Shown here: piece after piece, positions 22,518 to 31,057 of the stretch | How positions within the stretch are numbered: the stretch's first letter is position 1 | Layout of the letters: every line of letters starts with the position of its first letter | DNA from: an uncultured Clostridium sp. | GTDB taxonomy: Bacteria; Bacillota; Clostridia; Oscillospirales; Oscillospiraceae | Assembly (NCBI GenBank): GCA_904420465.1 | Contig: CAJFVL010000017.1 | Span: 1 to 32,526 of the forward strand | DNA length: 32,526 bases | Reading direction: 5' to 3' | The notes under the pieces: model-generated | Database searches by the model: none | Told to the model about the DNA's origin: nothing | What the model saw: only the letters and a program-made list of their open reading frames with translations | Program-made: the position numbers and the translations under genes

Positions 22518-23624
22518 ATGCAAGAGGAAGATTATATGCGCCTTGCCCTGGCGCTGGCCGAACAGGGGGCGGGATGGACCAGCCCCAACCCCATGGTGGG
22601 GGCTGTTATCGTCAAGGGAGGCCGGATCATCGGCCGGGGGTGGCACCAGCGGTGCGGCGGCCTCCACGCCGAGCGGGAGGCCTTGATGAGCTGCACCGAG
22701 GACCCGGCGGGGGCTACGCTGTACGTCACCCTGGAGCCCTGCTGCCACCAGGGGCGGCAGCCCCCCTGCACCGACGCCATTCTGGAGGCCGGCATCCGCC
22801 GGGTGGTGGTAGGAAGTACGGACCCCAATCCCCTAGTGGCCGGGAAGGGGCTGGAAATTCTTCGCAATCACGGGGTGGAGGTGGAGACCGGGGTGCTCCG
22901 GTCGGAATGCGATACCCTGAATTCCGTGTTTTTTCACTACATCCGCACCCGGCGGCCCTATGTGGTAATGAAATATGCCATGACTCTGGACGGTAAGATC
23001 GCCGCCCGCACCGGGGCCTCCCAATGGATTACCGGGGAGGCGGCCCGACGGCGGGTCCATCAGGACCGGCACCGGTACCGGGGTATTCTGGCTGGGGTGG
23101 GCACGGTGCTCTCGGACAATCCCCTGCTGACCTGCCGGATGGAGGGCGGCCGAAACCCGGTGCGGATCATCTGCGACACCCATCTGCGGACGCCGCTGGA
23201 GAGCCGGATCGTCCGCACCGCCAACGAGGTGGACACCATCCTGGCCACCTGCGAGACAGACGGGGAGCGGACCGCCCCCTACACCGCCGCCGGCTGCCAG
23301 GTGTGGCAGCTGCCGGCGCGGGCGGGCCGTGTGGACCTGGCCGCCCTGATGGACCGGCTGGGGGCGGCGGAGATCGACAGCCTGCTGCTGGAGGGGGGCG
23401 GCACCCTGAACTGGTCCATGCTGGAGGCGGGACTGGTCCGGCGGGTGCAGGCCTACATCGCCCCCAAGCTCTTCGGCGGCGGTGCCGCCAAGTCCCCGGT
23501 GGAGGGCGCGGGAGTGGCGCTCCCATCCCAGGCGGCGCACCTGCGGGATCTCACTGTCACCCGGCTGGGAGAGGACTTTTTGCTGGAAGGGGAGGTGGAT
23601 GCGGATGTTCACAGGGATCGTTGA
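22518..23624 (+). CDS. ribD: Bifunctional riboflavin biosynthesis deaminase/reductase RibD, 368 aa
   Basis: Carries out deamination and then reduction of the GTP-derived pyrimidine intermediate. The deaminase domain (1 to about 145) has SPNPMVGAV and zinc ligands H50 with catalytic E52 (HAE), C75 and C84 (PCCHQGRQPPC). The second position of that motif is Cys where Ser is usual, so there is an extra adjacent cysteine. The reductase domain (about 148-360) starts VVMKYAMTLDGKIA and contains LLEGGGTLN. The ATG at 22518 follows CAGGAGG. It overlaps ribE by 20 bases. First gene of the riboswitch-controlled operon. Confidence 0.96.
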   Translation: MQEEDYMRLALALAEQGAGWTSPNPMVGAVIVKGGRIIGRGWHQRCGGLHAEREALMSCTEDPAGATLYVTLEPCCHQGRQPPCTDAILEAGIRRVVVGSTDPNPLVAGKGLEILRNHGVEVETGVLRSECDTLNSVFFHYIRTRRPYVVMKYAMTLDGKIAARTGASQWITGEAARRRVHQDRHRYRGILAGVGTVLSDNPLLTCRMEGGRNPVRIICDTHLRTPLESRIVRTANEVDTILATCETDGERTAPYTAAGCQVWQLPARAGRVDLAALMDRLGAAEIDSLLLEGGGTLNWSMLEAGLVRRVQAYIAPKLFGGGAAKSPVEGAGVALPSQAAHLRDLTVTRLGEDFLLEGEVDADVHRDR

Positions 23625-24252
23625 GGAGATGGGCGTCATCCGCTCCATCCGGCGGGGCGCCCGCTCGGCGGTGCTGTCCATTGAGGGCCGGACCGTACTG
23701 TCCGACCTGAAGATCGGGGACAGCGTGGCGGTGAACGGGGTGTGCCTCACCGCCACATCCGTGGACAACGGCGGCTTTACCGCCGACGTGATGCACGAGA
23801 CGCTCCGCCGCTCCTCCCTGGGAAGCCTGGGGCCTGGGAGCCCGGTAAACCTGGAGCGGGCCATGGCGGCGGACGGCCGGTTCGGGGGGCATATCGTCTC
23901 CGGCCACATCGACGGCACCGGCACCATCACGGACGTGCGAAAGGACGACAACGCCGTGTGGTACACCGTCTCCGCCGCCCCGGCCCTGCTGCGGTACATC
24001 GTGGAGAAGGGCTCCATCGCCATCGACGGCATCTCCCTGACGGTGGCAGCCGTGGCGGCGGACCGGTTCTCCGTGTCCGTTATCCCCCACACGGCGGCGG
24101 TGACGGCGCTGGGCTGCAAGCGGCCGGGAGCCATCGTCAACCTGGAGACGGACATCATCGGCAAGTATGTGGAGAAGCTGCTGTGCCCGGCGGGGGACAC
24201 CACCCCCAAGGGCGGCATCTCCCTGGAATTTTTGATGGAACACGGATTTTGA
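23605..24252 (+). CDS. ribE: Riboflavin synthase alpha chain, 215 aa
   Basis: Converts two 6,7-dimethyl-8-ribityllumazine molecules into riboflavin and a pyrimidine. Two lumazine-binding repeats are visible, about residues 1-95 ([21 protein letters not shown]) and 96-200 ([19 protein letters not shown]). Length is normal. The ATG at 23605 lies inside the ribD 3' end behind GGGGAGGTGG, implying translational coupling. The distance to ribBA is 17 bases. Confidence 0.95.
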   Translation: MFTGIVEEMGVIRSIRRGARSAVLSIEGRTVLSDLKIGDSVAVNGVCLTATSVDNGGFTADVMHETLRRSSLGSLGPGSPVNLERAMAADGRFGGHIVSGHIDGTGTITDVRKDDNAVWYTVSAAPALLRYIVEKGSIAIDGISLTVAAVAADRFSVSVIPHTAAVTALGCKRPGAIVNLETDIIGKYVEKLLCPAGDTTPKGGISLEFLMEHGF

Positions 24253-24269
24253 GTAAGGAGGAACGACCC

Positions 24270-25472
24270 ATGGATTCCCAATTCTGCACGGTGGAGGAGG
24301 CGCTGGAGGAGCTCCGCGCCGGCCGCCTTATCATCACCATCGACGACCCGGACCGGGAGAACGAGGGGGACCTGATCTGCGCCGCCCAGTTTGCCACCAC
24401 GGAGAACGTCAACTTTATGGCCAGATACGCCAAGGGGCTGATCTGCACCCCCATGAGCCAGGAGATTGCCGACCGGCTGGGGCTGGAGCAGATGGTCAAG
24501 GTGAACACTGACAACCACTCCACCGCCTTCACGGTGTCCATCGACCACGTGGACACCACCACCGGCATCAGCGCCCAGGAGCGGGGCTACACCTGCCGCA
24601 AATGCACGGCCCCGGATACCAGGCCGGAGGACCTGCGCCGCCCCGGCCATGTGTTTCCCCTGGTGGCCCGGCGGGGCGGCGTGCTGGTGCGCAGCGGCCA
24701 CACGGAGGCCACAGTGGACCTGTGCCGCCTGGCGGGACTGACCCCATGCGGACTGTGCTGCGAGATCATGCGGGAGGATGGCACCATGATGCGCACCACC
24801 GAGCTGCTGGAAAAAGCAAAGGAATGGGGGTTGAAGGTGCTGACTATCCAGGCCCTGCAGGACTACTGCCGCCGCCATGACAAGCATGTGGTGCGGGAGG
24901 CCTCCGCCGACCTGCCCACCAAATATGGCAGCTTCCAGGTCTACGGCTATGTCAACGACCTGACGGGGGAGCACCATGTGGCCCTGGTGAAGGGGAGCAT
25001 CGGAGACGGGGGCAACGTGCTGTGCCGGGTCCACTCTGAATGCCTCACCGGGGACGTGTTCGGTTCGCTGCGCTGCGACTGCGGCCAGCAGCTCTCCGCC
25101 GCCCTGGGTCAGATCGAGGCCGAGGGACGGGGGGTGCTCCTCTACATGCGCCAGGAGGGCCGGGGCATCGGCCTCATCAACAAGCTGAAGGCATACGCCC
25201 TTCAGGAGCAGGGGCTGGACACCGTGGACGCCAATGTGAAGCTGGGCTTCGCCCCCGACCTGCGGGAGTACTGGACCGGGGCCCAGATCCTCCGGGACCT
25301 GGGTGTGCGGACCATGCGGCTGCTGACCAACAACCCGGACAAGATCTACCAGCTGTCCGGCTTCGGGCTGGAGATTGTGGAGCGGGTGCCCATCCAGATG
25401 CCCGCCACCCAGAACGACCTGTTCTATCTGCGCACCAAGCAGCGCCGGATGGGACATCTGCTGAATTACTGA
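24270..25472 (+). CDS. ribBA: Bifunctional DHBP synthase / GTP cyclohydrolase II RibBA, 400 aa
   Basis: Supplies both precursors of lumazine. The N-terminal DHBP synthase (1 to about 203) has [11 protein letters not shown] (25-35) and [11 protein letters not shown] (141-151). The C-terminal GTP cyclohydrolase II (about 208-400) has zinc cysteines C258, C269 and C271 ([18 protein letters not shown]) and RQEGRGIGL. Both active sites look complete. In the first domain the usual region before RPGHVFPL reads [17 protein letters not shown], with an added CxxC-like pair that is atypical. The ATG at 24270 follows AAGGAGGAA. Confidence 0.96.
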   Translation: MDSQFCTVEEALEELRAGRLIITIDDPDRENEGDLICAAQFATTENVNFMARYAKGLICTPMSQEIADRLGLEQMVKVNTDNHSTAFTVSIDHVDTTTGISAQERGYTCRKCTAPDTRPEDLRRPGHVFPLVARRGGVLVRSGHTEATVDLCRLAGLTPCGLCCEIMREDGTMMRTTELLEKAKEWGLKVLTIQALQDYCRRHDKHVVREASADLPTKYGSFQVYGYVNDLTGEHHVALVKGSIGDGGNVLCRVHSECLTGDVFGSLRCDCGQQLSAALGQIEAEGRGVLLYMRQEGRGIGLINKLKAYALQEQGLDTVDANVKLGFAPDLREYWTGAQILRDLGVRTMRLLTNNPDKIYQLSGFGLEIVERVPIQMPATQNDLFYLRTKQRRMGHLLNY

Positions 25473-25506
25473 ATATTGGAATCAAACTGTATCAGGAGGA
25501 AATTTT

Positions 25507-25971
<465 letters not shown>

Positions 25972-25990
25972 TTTGAGCGGCAAGCCAAAA

Positions 25991-26036
25991 GCGGCGGCCG
26001 AACCTGCTCCGGTTCGGCCGCCGCCTCTTTGATTTC
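25991..26036. terminator. Bidirectional terminator between convergent genes
   Basis: GCGGCGGCCGAACC (25991-26004), loop TGCTCC and GGTTCGGCCGCCGC (26011-26024) form a perfect 14-bp stem. CTCTTTGATTT follows, and AAAA precedes it for minus-strand use. Confidence 0.88.
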
Positions 26037-26041
26037 CGCCG

Positions 26042-27370
26042 TCACCTCTCCACCTGGATGGCGCTGGGGTAGATGCGCTCCATCCGCTCGTCGGGGAAGT
26101 GCTGGTCCAGGAAGGCTCCTAGAGCACTCTGGGAGGGCTGCTCCTCCGTGCTTCTCTCATTGTACCGGATCAGGGCCAGTCCGGACACCAGCATATTGCA
26201 CACCATAAAGACCAGAATCACCCAGGTCAGCACTTTTCCAACCCGGCGTGGAATCCGCTCGATCCACCGGGACAGAATGGGGTAGCAGCCCTTCAGCCAT
26301 ACCACCGCGGCGATCCCCCAAAAGAAGCAGTAGAGCAGGTTGATGCGCCCGCCCAGATTGAAGGGCAGGTGGCTGTAATCCCAGAACACGGCGCCGAAGG
26401 CCAGCTCGGTGCCCACCGAGCAGATGTACTCATAGGCGCCTCCCGCCACCGTGCCCACCAGAAAGACATAGCGGTCGTTCCGGTCCCGGTATTTGTAGAG
26501 GACGGCGGTGAGGAGCACCGCTCCAAACCCCCACACAACGGAGAAGGGGCCCCAGACCAGGCTGCTGCGGCTCATCCACTCCCCCATGGTGAAGCGGCAG
26601 AACACCGTCTCGATCAGGTCTCCCAGCAGAGAGGCCACAAAGAACAGGCACACCAGCTTGTCAAAGCAGCATCCCTGGGCAAACGCCGTCTTGTCCCGCA
26701 GCGTTCGGGCCGCCGCGTGCTCCCGCATGTGCTGCCGCTCCATGGCCGGGTAGGCCCGGGCCATACGGCGCTGAACGTACCTGGTGACCGCATTGTCCAG
26801 CCGCTGGGTGATGCTCCTCAGGACACGGGAGAGCTGGTCGGGCGCCCGCAGGCTCCCCTTCAGCTGAAACAGGGCGGCAAAGGAGGTGAGCACATCCAGC
26901 CCCAGCAGAATATAGACCGCCAGCAGGACGATCCGTCCCACCCCCCGGGGGATCAGACCGGTCAGCCGCACCAGCAGGGGGTTGCCCACAAACAGGCAGA
27001 ACAGGGCGGCCAGGCCCCACACCAGAGCGTATCTCAGGCTGATGTATCCCTCGAACTGAAAGCGCTCCCCACTGTAGTCCCACCACCGCTCGCCGGTGAG
27101 CTTCTGCAGGAGGACGCCGGTGAACAGTTCCACCACGGTGGCCAGAACCATGCCGAACAGGAACAGGAAAAAGGGGTCGTCCCGCAGTTCGGGCAGAAAG
27201 ACGGCAAAGAGCACCGCCGTCAGGCCGTATACCGGGGAGAAAGGGGTGCTGAGAAAGCCCCGGTTGATCAGACGGCGCCGCCGCGCCGCCGCCAGCGCGG
27301 TCTCGGCCAGCCATCCCAAAAAGGCGTAGACCAGGAAAAACCACAGCAGCTGGTAACTTGTATACTCCAT
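26042..27370 (-). CDS. Membrane protein with duplicated PF06541 (putative ABC-transporter-type) domain, 442 aa
   Basis: Two similar membrane halves are visible. The first (about 6-170) has FLGWLAETALAAARRRRLINRGFLSTPFSPVYG broken by loops, then RWWDYSG and GYISLRY. The second (about 235-375) has LLGDLIETVFCRF, LVWGPFSVVWG, then FWDYSHLPFNLGGRINL. The repeated W-D-Y-S and G-R/Y-I-x-L signatures identify PF06541, usually a single copy, here fused in tandem and joined by a charged helical linker (about 175-230). Function unproven; no ATPase gene is adjacent. The ATG at 27370 has AAGGAG. It follows the AlaX-like gene by 41 bases. Confidence 0.8.
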   Translation of the reverse strand: MEYTSYQLLWFFLVYAFLGWLAETALAAARRRRLINRGFLSTPFSPVYGLTAVLFAVFLPELRDDPFFLFLFGMVLATVVELFTGVLLQKLTGERWWDYSGERFQFEGYISLRYALVWGLAALFCLFVGNPLLVRLTGLIPRGVGRIVLLAVYILLGLDVLTSFAALFQLKGSLRAPDQLSRVLRSITQRLDNAVTRYVQRRMARAYPAMERQHMREHAAARTLRDKTAFAQGCCFDKLVCLFFVASLLGDLIETVFCRFTMGEWMSRSSLVWGPFSVVWGFGAVLLTAVLYKYRDRNDRYVFLVGTVAGGAYEYICSVGTELAFGAVFWDYSHLPFNLGGRINLLYCFFWGIAAVVWLKGCYPILSRWIERIPRRVGKVLTWVILVFMVCNMLVSGLALIRYNERSTEEQPSQSALGAFLDQHFPDERMERIYPSAIQVER

Positions 27371-27411
27371 AAAGTCTCCTTCCCGCAAACTCAGGGGCAG
27401 GTCTGGGTCAG

Positions 27412-28551
27412 TTATCCGGCGAAAAAGGCCTCAATTTCACTTCGGGCAGCCTGAACGGCCCCCTGGACAAACTCCGGCTTGCCCCCGCCCCGGCCGTTGA
27501 GCGCCCCGTTCAGCTTTTTCACAAAGGGGCGCAGGTCTGCCCCCAGCTGGCCGATGGCGTAGTGGTAGGCCCCCTCCTCCCCGGAGAAGCAGGCGCACCG
27601 CCCGCCGCAGGCATGGAGCACCGCGTCACACAGCCGCCGCAGCGCGTCGGGAGACAGGCCGGGCTCGAAAAGGACCACGTCTCCCGCTCCGGCGTACTGA
27701 CCGGCCAGCTGGGCAAAGCGTGCCTCCTCCAGGGTGAGAACACGGGATTTCAACGCCCCGTTCTCCTCTAACAGGCGGCGGACCGCCGCGCCTGTTTCAA
27801 AGGGCTTGGCGGACAGCAGGTTGGATACCTGATGATTCTGCGCCGCAATTTGATTGACATAACGCAATGCCCGGCCGCCGCATACCAGTTCGATGCGCAC
27901 CCCCTGGCGAAACTTCTGGACGGAGAGCAGCTTGACCACTCCCACCTGTCCGGCGGAGGCCACATGGGTGCCGCAGCAGGCACAGCAGTCGGCCCCGGGA
28001 AAGGTGACGATGCGCACTCGTCCGGTCAGTTCCTTTTTGCTGCGGTAGTCCAGCTTCTCCAGCTCCTCCGGAGCCGGATAGGTAATCTCCACCGGCCTGT
28101 CCTGCCAGAGATATTGATTGGCCGCCTCCTCCAGCTCTTCCAGCTGCCCCTCATCCAATTCCACATTCAGGTCGATGGTAACCACCTGAGAACCCAGGTG
28201 AAAGCCCACATTGTCACAGCCCCAACAGGCATGGGCCAGACCGGAGACAATGTGTTCCCCCGAGTGCTGCTGCATCAGGTCAAAGCGGCGCTCCCAGTTG
28301 ATCTCCCCCATGACCCGCTCCCCCACCGCCAGGGGAGCCGCGCAGGTGTGGATCACCCGGCCGTCCCGCTCATGGACCTCCAGCACGGAGACGCCGCCCA
28401 GCACCCCCGTGTCCCAGGGCTGGCCGCCCCCCTCCGGGTAAAAGGCGGTGCGGTCCAGCGCCACGTCATAGCCGTTCTTTCCTTTCTCACAAGAGACTAC
28501 CTGAGCCTCAAATTGGGCAAGAAAGGCGTTTTCCTCATACAATTTTTCCAT
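27412..28551 (-). CDS. AlaX-type alanyl-tRNA editing protein with DHHA1-like domain, 379 aa
   Basis: Stand-alone editing protein that hydrolyses mischarged Ser- or Gly-tRNA(Ala). The N-terminal part (1 to about 90) resembles the AlaRS-linked barrel (TAFYPEGGGQPWDTG). The zinc editing site is complete: H96 and H100 (HSGEH), C192 and H196 (CCGTH). The C-terminal part (about 250-379) resembles DHHA1 with a GRGGGKPEFVQGA signature, so this is the long AlaX form. I chose the ATG at 28551, preceded by GAGGAAAGGA; the longer open frame upstream crosses the promoter region. It heads a two-gene unit with the PF06541 protein. Confidence 0.9.
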   Translation of the reverse strand: MEKLYEENAFLAQFEAQVVSCEKGKNGYDVALDRTAFYPEGGGQPWDTGVLGGVSVLEVHERDGRVIHTCAAPLAVGERVMGEINWERRFDLMQQHSGEHIVSGLAHACWGCDNVGFHLGSQVVTIDLNVELDEGQLEELEEAANQYLWQDRPVEITYPAPEELEKLDYRSKKELTGRVRIVTFPGADCCACCGTHVASAGQVGVVKLLSVQKFRQGVRIELVCGGRALRYVNQIAAQNHQVSNLLSAKPFETGAAVRRLLEENGALKSRVLTLEEARFAQLAGQYAGAGDVVLFEPGLSPDALRRLCDAVLHACGGRCACFSGEEGAYHYAIGQLGADLRPFVKKLNGALNGRGGGKPEFVQGAVQAARSEIEAFFAG

Positions 28552-28588
28552 GTTGATTCCTTTCCTCTCCCCGCAAAAGGTGTGTAAC

Positions 28589-28594
28589 AGCATA
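28589..28594 (-). promoter_or_regulatory. Possible extended minus-10 promoter of the AlaX-like gene
   Basis: On the minus strand, TGG-TATGCT, with a weak TTTTCT 17 bases upstream. Low confidence. Confidence 0.3.
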
Positions 28595-28642
28595 CCATAT
28601 TTCCCGGAAAAAGAAAAGCCCGGGTTCTTCCGCACGCGGGAC

Positions 28643-28671
28643 TTGCCAACCGGCGGGAAAGGCGTTATAAT
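28643..28671 (+). promoter_or_regulatory. Sigma-A promoter of the 132-aa protein / nuclease pair
   Basis: TTGCCA (28643-28648), a 17-base spacer and TATAAT (28666-28671), 32 bases before the ATG. Confidence 0.75.
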
Positions 28672-28703
28672 TTTCTCAAACATTTGTATGAGGAGGGGGC
28701 GGC

Positions 28704-29102
28704 ATGACGCTGGTCCTGTGCGCCGATGACCGGGGCGGCCTGCTGTTCAACGGCCGGCGTCAGAGCCGGGACCGGGCGGTGACAGCTGACATTTTGACGG
28801 AAGGGGAGGGCGGCACCCTCTGGATGGACGCCTACTCCAAGGGCCAGTTTCCGGAGGACGCCCCCATCCGGGTCTGCGAGGCCTTCCCCCCGCCGGGTCC
28901 CGGCGACCTGTTCTTTCTGGAGCGGCAGGACCCCATCCCCCTCCTTCCCCGGGCCAGCCGGCTGATCGTCTACCGCTGGAACCGGCTGTACCCCTCGGAC
29001 CGGCGGCTTCCCCTCCCCCCCGGCGGCTGGAAGCTTCTGTCCCAGACCCAGTTTCCCGGCCATTCCCACAAGCAGATCACAAAAGAGGTATACATCCCAT
29101 GA
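28704..29102 (+). CDS. Conserved protein of unknown function, 132 aa
   Basis: Resembles a small clostridial family that I recall being labelled ribonuclease Z in some genomes, but no metallo-beta-lactamase HxHxDH motif is present, so I do not use that name. Conserved-looking stretches are DDRGGLLFNGRRQSRD near the start, VYRWNRLYPSDRR and a SHKQITKEVY end. It is soluble with no signal peptide. The ATG follows GAGGAGGGGGC. It overlaps the nuclease gene as ATGA, which suggests a shared role or at least coupled translation with the secreted nuclease. An immunity or regulatory role is possible but unsupported. Confidence 0.75.
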   Translation: MTLVLCADDRGGLLFNGRRQSRDRAVTADILTEGEGGTLWMDAYSKGQFPEDAPIRVCEAFPPPGPGDLFFLERQDPIPLLPRASRLIVYRWNRLYPSDRRLPLPPGGWKLLSQTQFPGHSHKQITKEVYIP

Positions 29103-30001
29103 AACACATCCGATCCCTTTCCCTCTCCCTGCTCCTGCTGCTCTCCCTGCTTCTATCAGCCTGCGGAGCTCTTCCGCAGGAGCAGCAGCTGTCCTTCTCT
29201 CTGGAGGAGGTGCCCGCCTTCTCCGGCGAGCCCTATGTGGTTCTCAACGACAACCAGCCCGGCTTCACCCAGGAGGAGCGGGAAAACGACGCTTCATTTG
29301 AGGCCTACAGCCCGCTGGACTCTCTGGGGCGCTGCGGTCCCGCCTTTGCCAATATCGGCCCGGAGCTGATGCCCACCAAGGAGCGGGGTTCCATCGGCCA
29401 GGTGAAGCCCTCCGGCTGGCACACCGTAAAATATGACAGTGTGGACGGCAAATACCTCTATAACCGCTGCCACCTCATCGGTTACCAGCTTACCGCCGAG
29501 AATGCCAATGAGGAGAACCTGATCACCGGCACCCGCTACCTCAATGTAGAGGGGATGCTCCCCTTTGAAAATCTGGTGGCTGACTATATTCAGGAAACGG
29601 GCAACCATGTTCTCTACCGGGTCACTCCCGTCTTTGAAGGCTCCAATCTGGTGGCCAGCGGGGTGCAGATGGAGGCATTCTCTGTGGAGGACCAGGGGGA
29701 GGGTGTGTGCTTTCACGTCTACTGCTACAACAGCCAGCCCGGCATCACCATCGACTACGCCACCGGAGAGAGCTGGGAGACTGGAGACGAGACAGAGGAG
29801 CCCGCCGGGAGTTCCGGGGACGCCTCCACTCCGGAGGAAGGCCAGTCACACTATATTCTCAATACCAGCTCCCGGAAATTCCACCTGCCTGACTGCTCCG
29901 GGGCCGCCAGCATCAGCGCAGACAACCGGCAGGACTACACCGGCACCCGCCAGGACCTGATTGACCAGGGCTATTCCCCCTGCGGCATCTGCAAGCCGTA
30001 G
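29099..30001 (+). CDS. Lipoprotein DNA/RNA non-specific endonuclease with C-terminal Ada-like Cys domain, 300 aa
   Basis: Surface nuclease. A lipoprotein signal covers residues 1-22, with lipobox LLSAC (C22). The beta-beta-alpha-metal nuclease domain (about 40-215) has YNRCHLIGYQL with probable catalytic H125 and NLITGTRYLN with metal-binding N149; this is the EndA/NucA-like branch, where the DRGH motif becomes NRCH. After an acidic Ser/Glu linker, residues 250-300 form a small Ada-like metal-binding module (H262, C266, C295, C298; GYSPCGICKP). The likely role is degradation of external DNA for nutrition or uptake. The binding site lies inside the overlapping upstream gene. Confidence 0.88.
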   Translation: MKHIRSLSLSLLLLLSLLLSACGALPQEQQLSFSLEEVPAFSGEPYVVLNDNQPGFTQEERENDASFEAYSPLDSLGRCGPAFANIGPELMPTKERGSIGQVKPSGWHTVKYDSVDGKYLYNRCHLIGYQLTAENANEENLITGTRYLNVEGMLPFENLVADYIQETGNHVLYRVTPVFEGSNLVASGVQMEAFSVEDQGEGVCFHVYCYNSQPGITIDYATGESWETGDETEEPAGSSGDASTPEEGQSHYILNTSSRKFHLPDCSGAASISADNRQDYTGTRQDLIDQGYSPCGICKP

Positions 30002-30068
30002 GGGCGGCGGGCAGGCAGCCCGGCTTTGCCAAAAGGAATCAAGGCCGGCCTTGCGTACAGCCTTTTTC

Positions 30069-30094
30069 CAACATGCGGCTGCAGCCGCATGTTG
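30069..30094. repeat. Perfect 26-bp palindrome
   Basis: CAACATGCGGCTG (30069-30081) is immediately followed by its exact reverse complement (30082-30094), with no loop. It lies in the 519-base gap between the nuclease and YaaL genes, where I see no credible protein gene. Confidence 0.9.
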
Positions 30095-30165
30095 ACGAAC
30101 AGAGACCTTTCGCGGCGGGGAAGCTTGAGGGGGCCTGCCGCGAATGGGATCGCATGCCCGCACGG

Positions 30166-30233
30166 CGGGGACTTTTGCACCGCAGCGGAGGATAAAAGCA
30201 ACGGCATTGCGAAGTTTATCAAAAAAGTCCCCG
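30166..30233. other. Nested inverted repeats, candidate structured RNA or repeat element
   Basis: Outer stem CGGGGACTTTT (30166-30176) with AAAAGTCCCCG (30223-30233). Inside, GATAAA pairs with TTTATC and encloses a GCAA/TTGC stem; a short CCGC/CGG stem lies beside it. The pattern could fold as a branched structure on either strand. Confidence 0.45.
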
Positions 30234-30238
30234 GACCC

Positions 30239-30256
30239 TTCGACAGACTGAGGCGG
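30239..30256 (+). repeat. 18-bp intergenic repeat, copy 1
   Basis: TTCGACAGACTGAGGCGG. It matches the reverse complement of 31040-31057 at 16 of 18 positions. Confidence 0.6.
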
Positions 30257-30281
30257 GGCCGCCCGAGTGGGCGGCCCCGCC
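30252..30281. terminator. Perfect 13-bp GC-rich hairpin
   Basis: GGCGGGGCCGCCC (30252-30264), GAGT loop, GGGCGGCCCCGCC (30269-30281). TTGCTGCTG follows, so a U-tract is lacking; it may be part of the repeat element rather than a terminator. Confidence 0.45.
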
Positions 30282-30377
30282 TTGCTGCTGCATGTTCCCA
30301 ATGGTTCTTGTTCGGCTTTGGCAGGGAAAAGGGGACTGCCCCCTCTTCCGCCGTCTGCCGGGGCACGGCGCCCGGTG

Positions 30378-30411
30378 CTCGGCTGAAAGAAGCCTGACTT
30401 TCCGTGCCGAG
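30378..30411 (+). terminator. Possible terminator hairpin before yaaL
   Basis: CTCGGC (30378-30383) and GCCGAG (30406-30411) enclose GAAAG/CTTTC. TCTAGTTTGTCCTTTCTTTTT follows. Confidence 0.4.
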
Positions 30412-30520
30412 TCTAGTTTGTCCTTTCTTTTTCCCTTCATCCCCGGTTAAAGGGCGGAATATTTGTCCAAACTAGCCATACAATGGTAACGCCGGAACAG
30501 GAAAGGAGAGGAGGGGCGCT

Positions 30521-30760
30521 ATGGCAGAACCGGCTCAGGTGTTCTTTTTCCGCCGTCCCCGCAGGCCCCACGAGGCGGAGCGGCAGGAGCTGATGGCCTC
30601 GCTGGCCCACACCCGGACCCTGATCAACCAGGCATACGGCGGCTTCAACACCGCCAGCGACGGGGATCTGATCGAGTCCTACGTTTTTGAAATCAACGCG
30701 CTCCAGGCCCGGTACAATTATCTGCTGCGCCGGGTCAAGGAGCTGGAGCATGACCCATGA
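30521..30760 (+). CDS. DUF2508 (YaaL-like) protein, 79 aa
   Basis: Matches DUF2508/YaaL: a short basic N-terminus (FRRPRRP), then two helices, with AHTRTLINQAYGGFNTASDG and YVFEINALQARYNYLLRRVK as the family-like stretches. In Bacillus yaaL lies between recR and bofA; here bofA follows directly with a 4-base overlap, but no recR precedes it. Function unknown. The ATG at 30521 follows GGAGAGGAGGGG. Confidence 0.88.
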   Translation: MAEPAQVFFFRRPRRPHEAERQELMASLAHTRTLINQAYGGFNTASDGDLIESYVFEINALQARYNYLLRRVKELEHDP

Positions 30761-31023
30761 CGGGCCTGTCCGATCTGGGGGCCTGGGGACTGACCGGACT
30801 GCTGCTGTGCGCCGCCCTTCTGCTGCTGCGCCGCCCCCTGGTGTGGCTGCTCCGCCTGGTCCTGCGCTCCTCAGTGGGTCTGGCAGTGCTGGCCATCCTC
30901 TCCCCGCTGGGCGGCTCGATGGGAATTTCCCTGGGGGTCAATCTGGTCAATGCCCTGGTGCTGGGCCTGCTGGGGGTGCCCGGCTTCGGGCTGCTGCTCA
31001 TGCTCCAGTGGGCGCTGCGGTAA
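30757..31023 (+). CDS. bofA: BofA-family pro-sigma-K processing inhibitor-like protein, 88 aa
   Basis: Small membrane protein with hydrophobic segments at about residues 9-24, 32-50 and 60-84. The C-terminal GVNLVNALVLGLLGVPGFGLL is the BofA signature. In Bacillus, BofA holds the SpoIVFB protease inactive in the forespore outer membrane until sigma-K activation. In clostridia the family is often kept without the full checkpoint, so the exact role here is open. The start overlaps the YaaL-like stop as ATGA. Confidence 0.88.
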   Translation: MTGLSDLGAWGLTGLLLCAALLLLRRPLVWLLRLVLRSSVGLAVLAILSPLGGSMGISLGVNLVNALVLGLLGVPGFGLLLMLQWALR

Positions 31024-31039
31024 CAAAGGGAAAGGCGGA

Positions 31040-31057
31040 CCGCCTGAGACTGTCGAA
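31040..31057 (-). repeat. 18-bp intergenic repeat, copy 2 (inverted)
   Basis: The minus strand reads TTCGACAGTCTCAGGCGG. It lies just after bofA; the first copy lies upstream of yaaL in the opposite orientation. Confidence 0.6.

Noticed and set aside
22833-25457. 874-codon open frame antisense to the rib operon
   Set aside because: Spans three well-supported rib genes in the opposite direction. The composition is that of a shadow frame; length alone is explained by high GC.
28704-29102. Naming the 132-aa protein ribonuclease Z
   Set aside because: No metal-binding HxHxDH motif and far too short for RNase Z.
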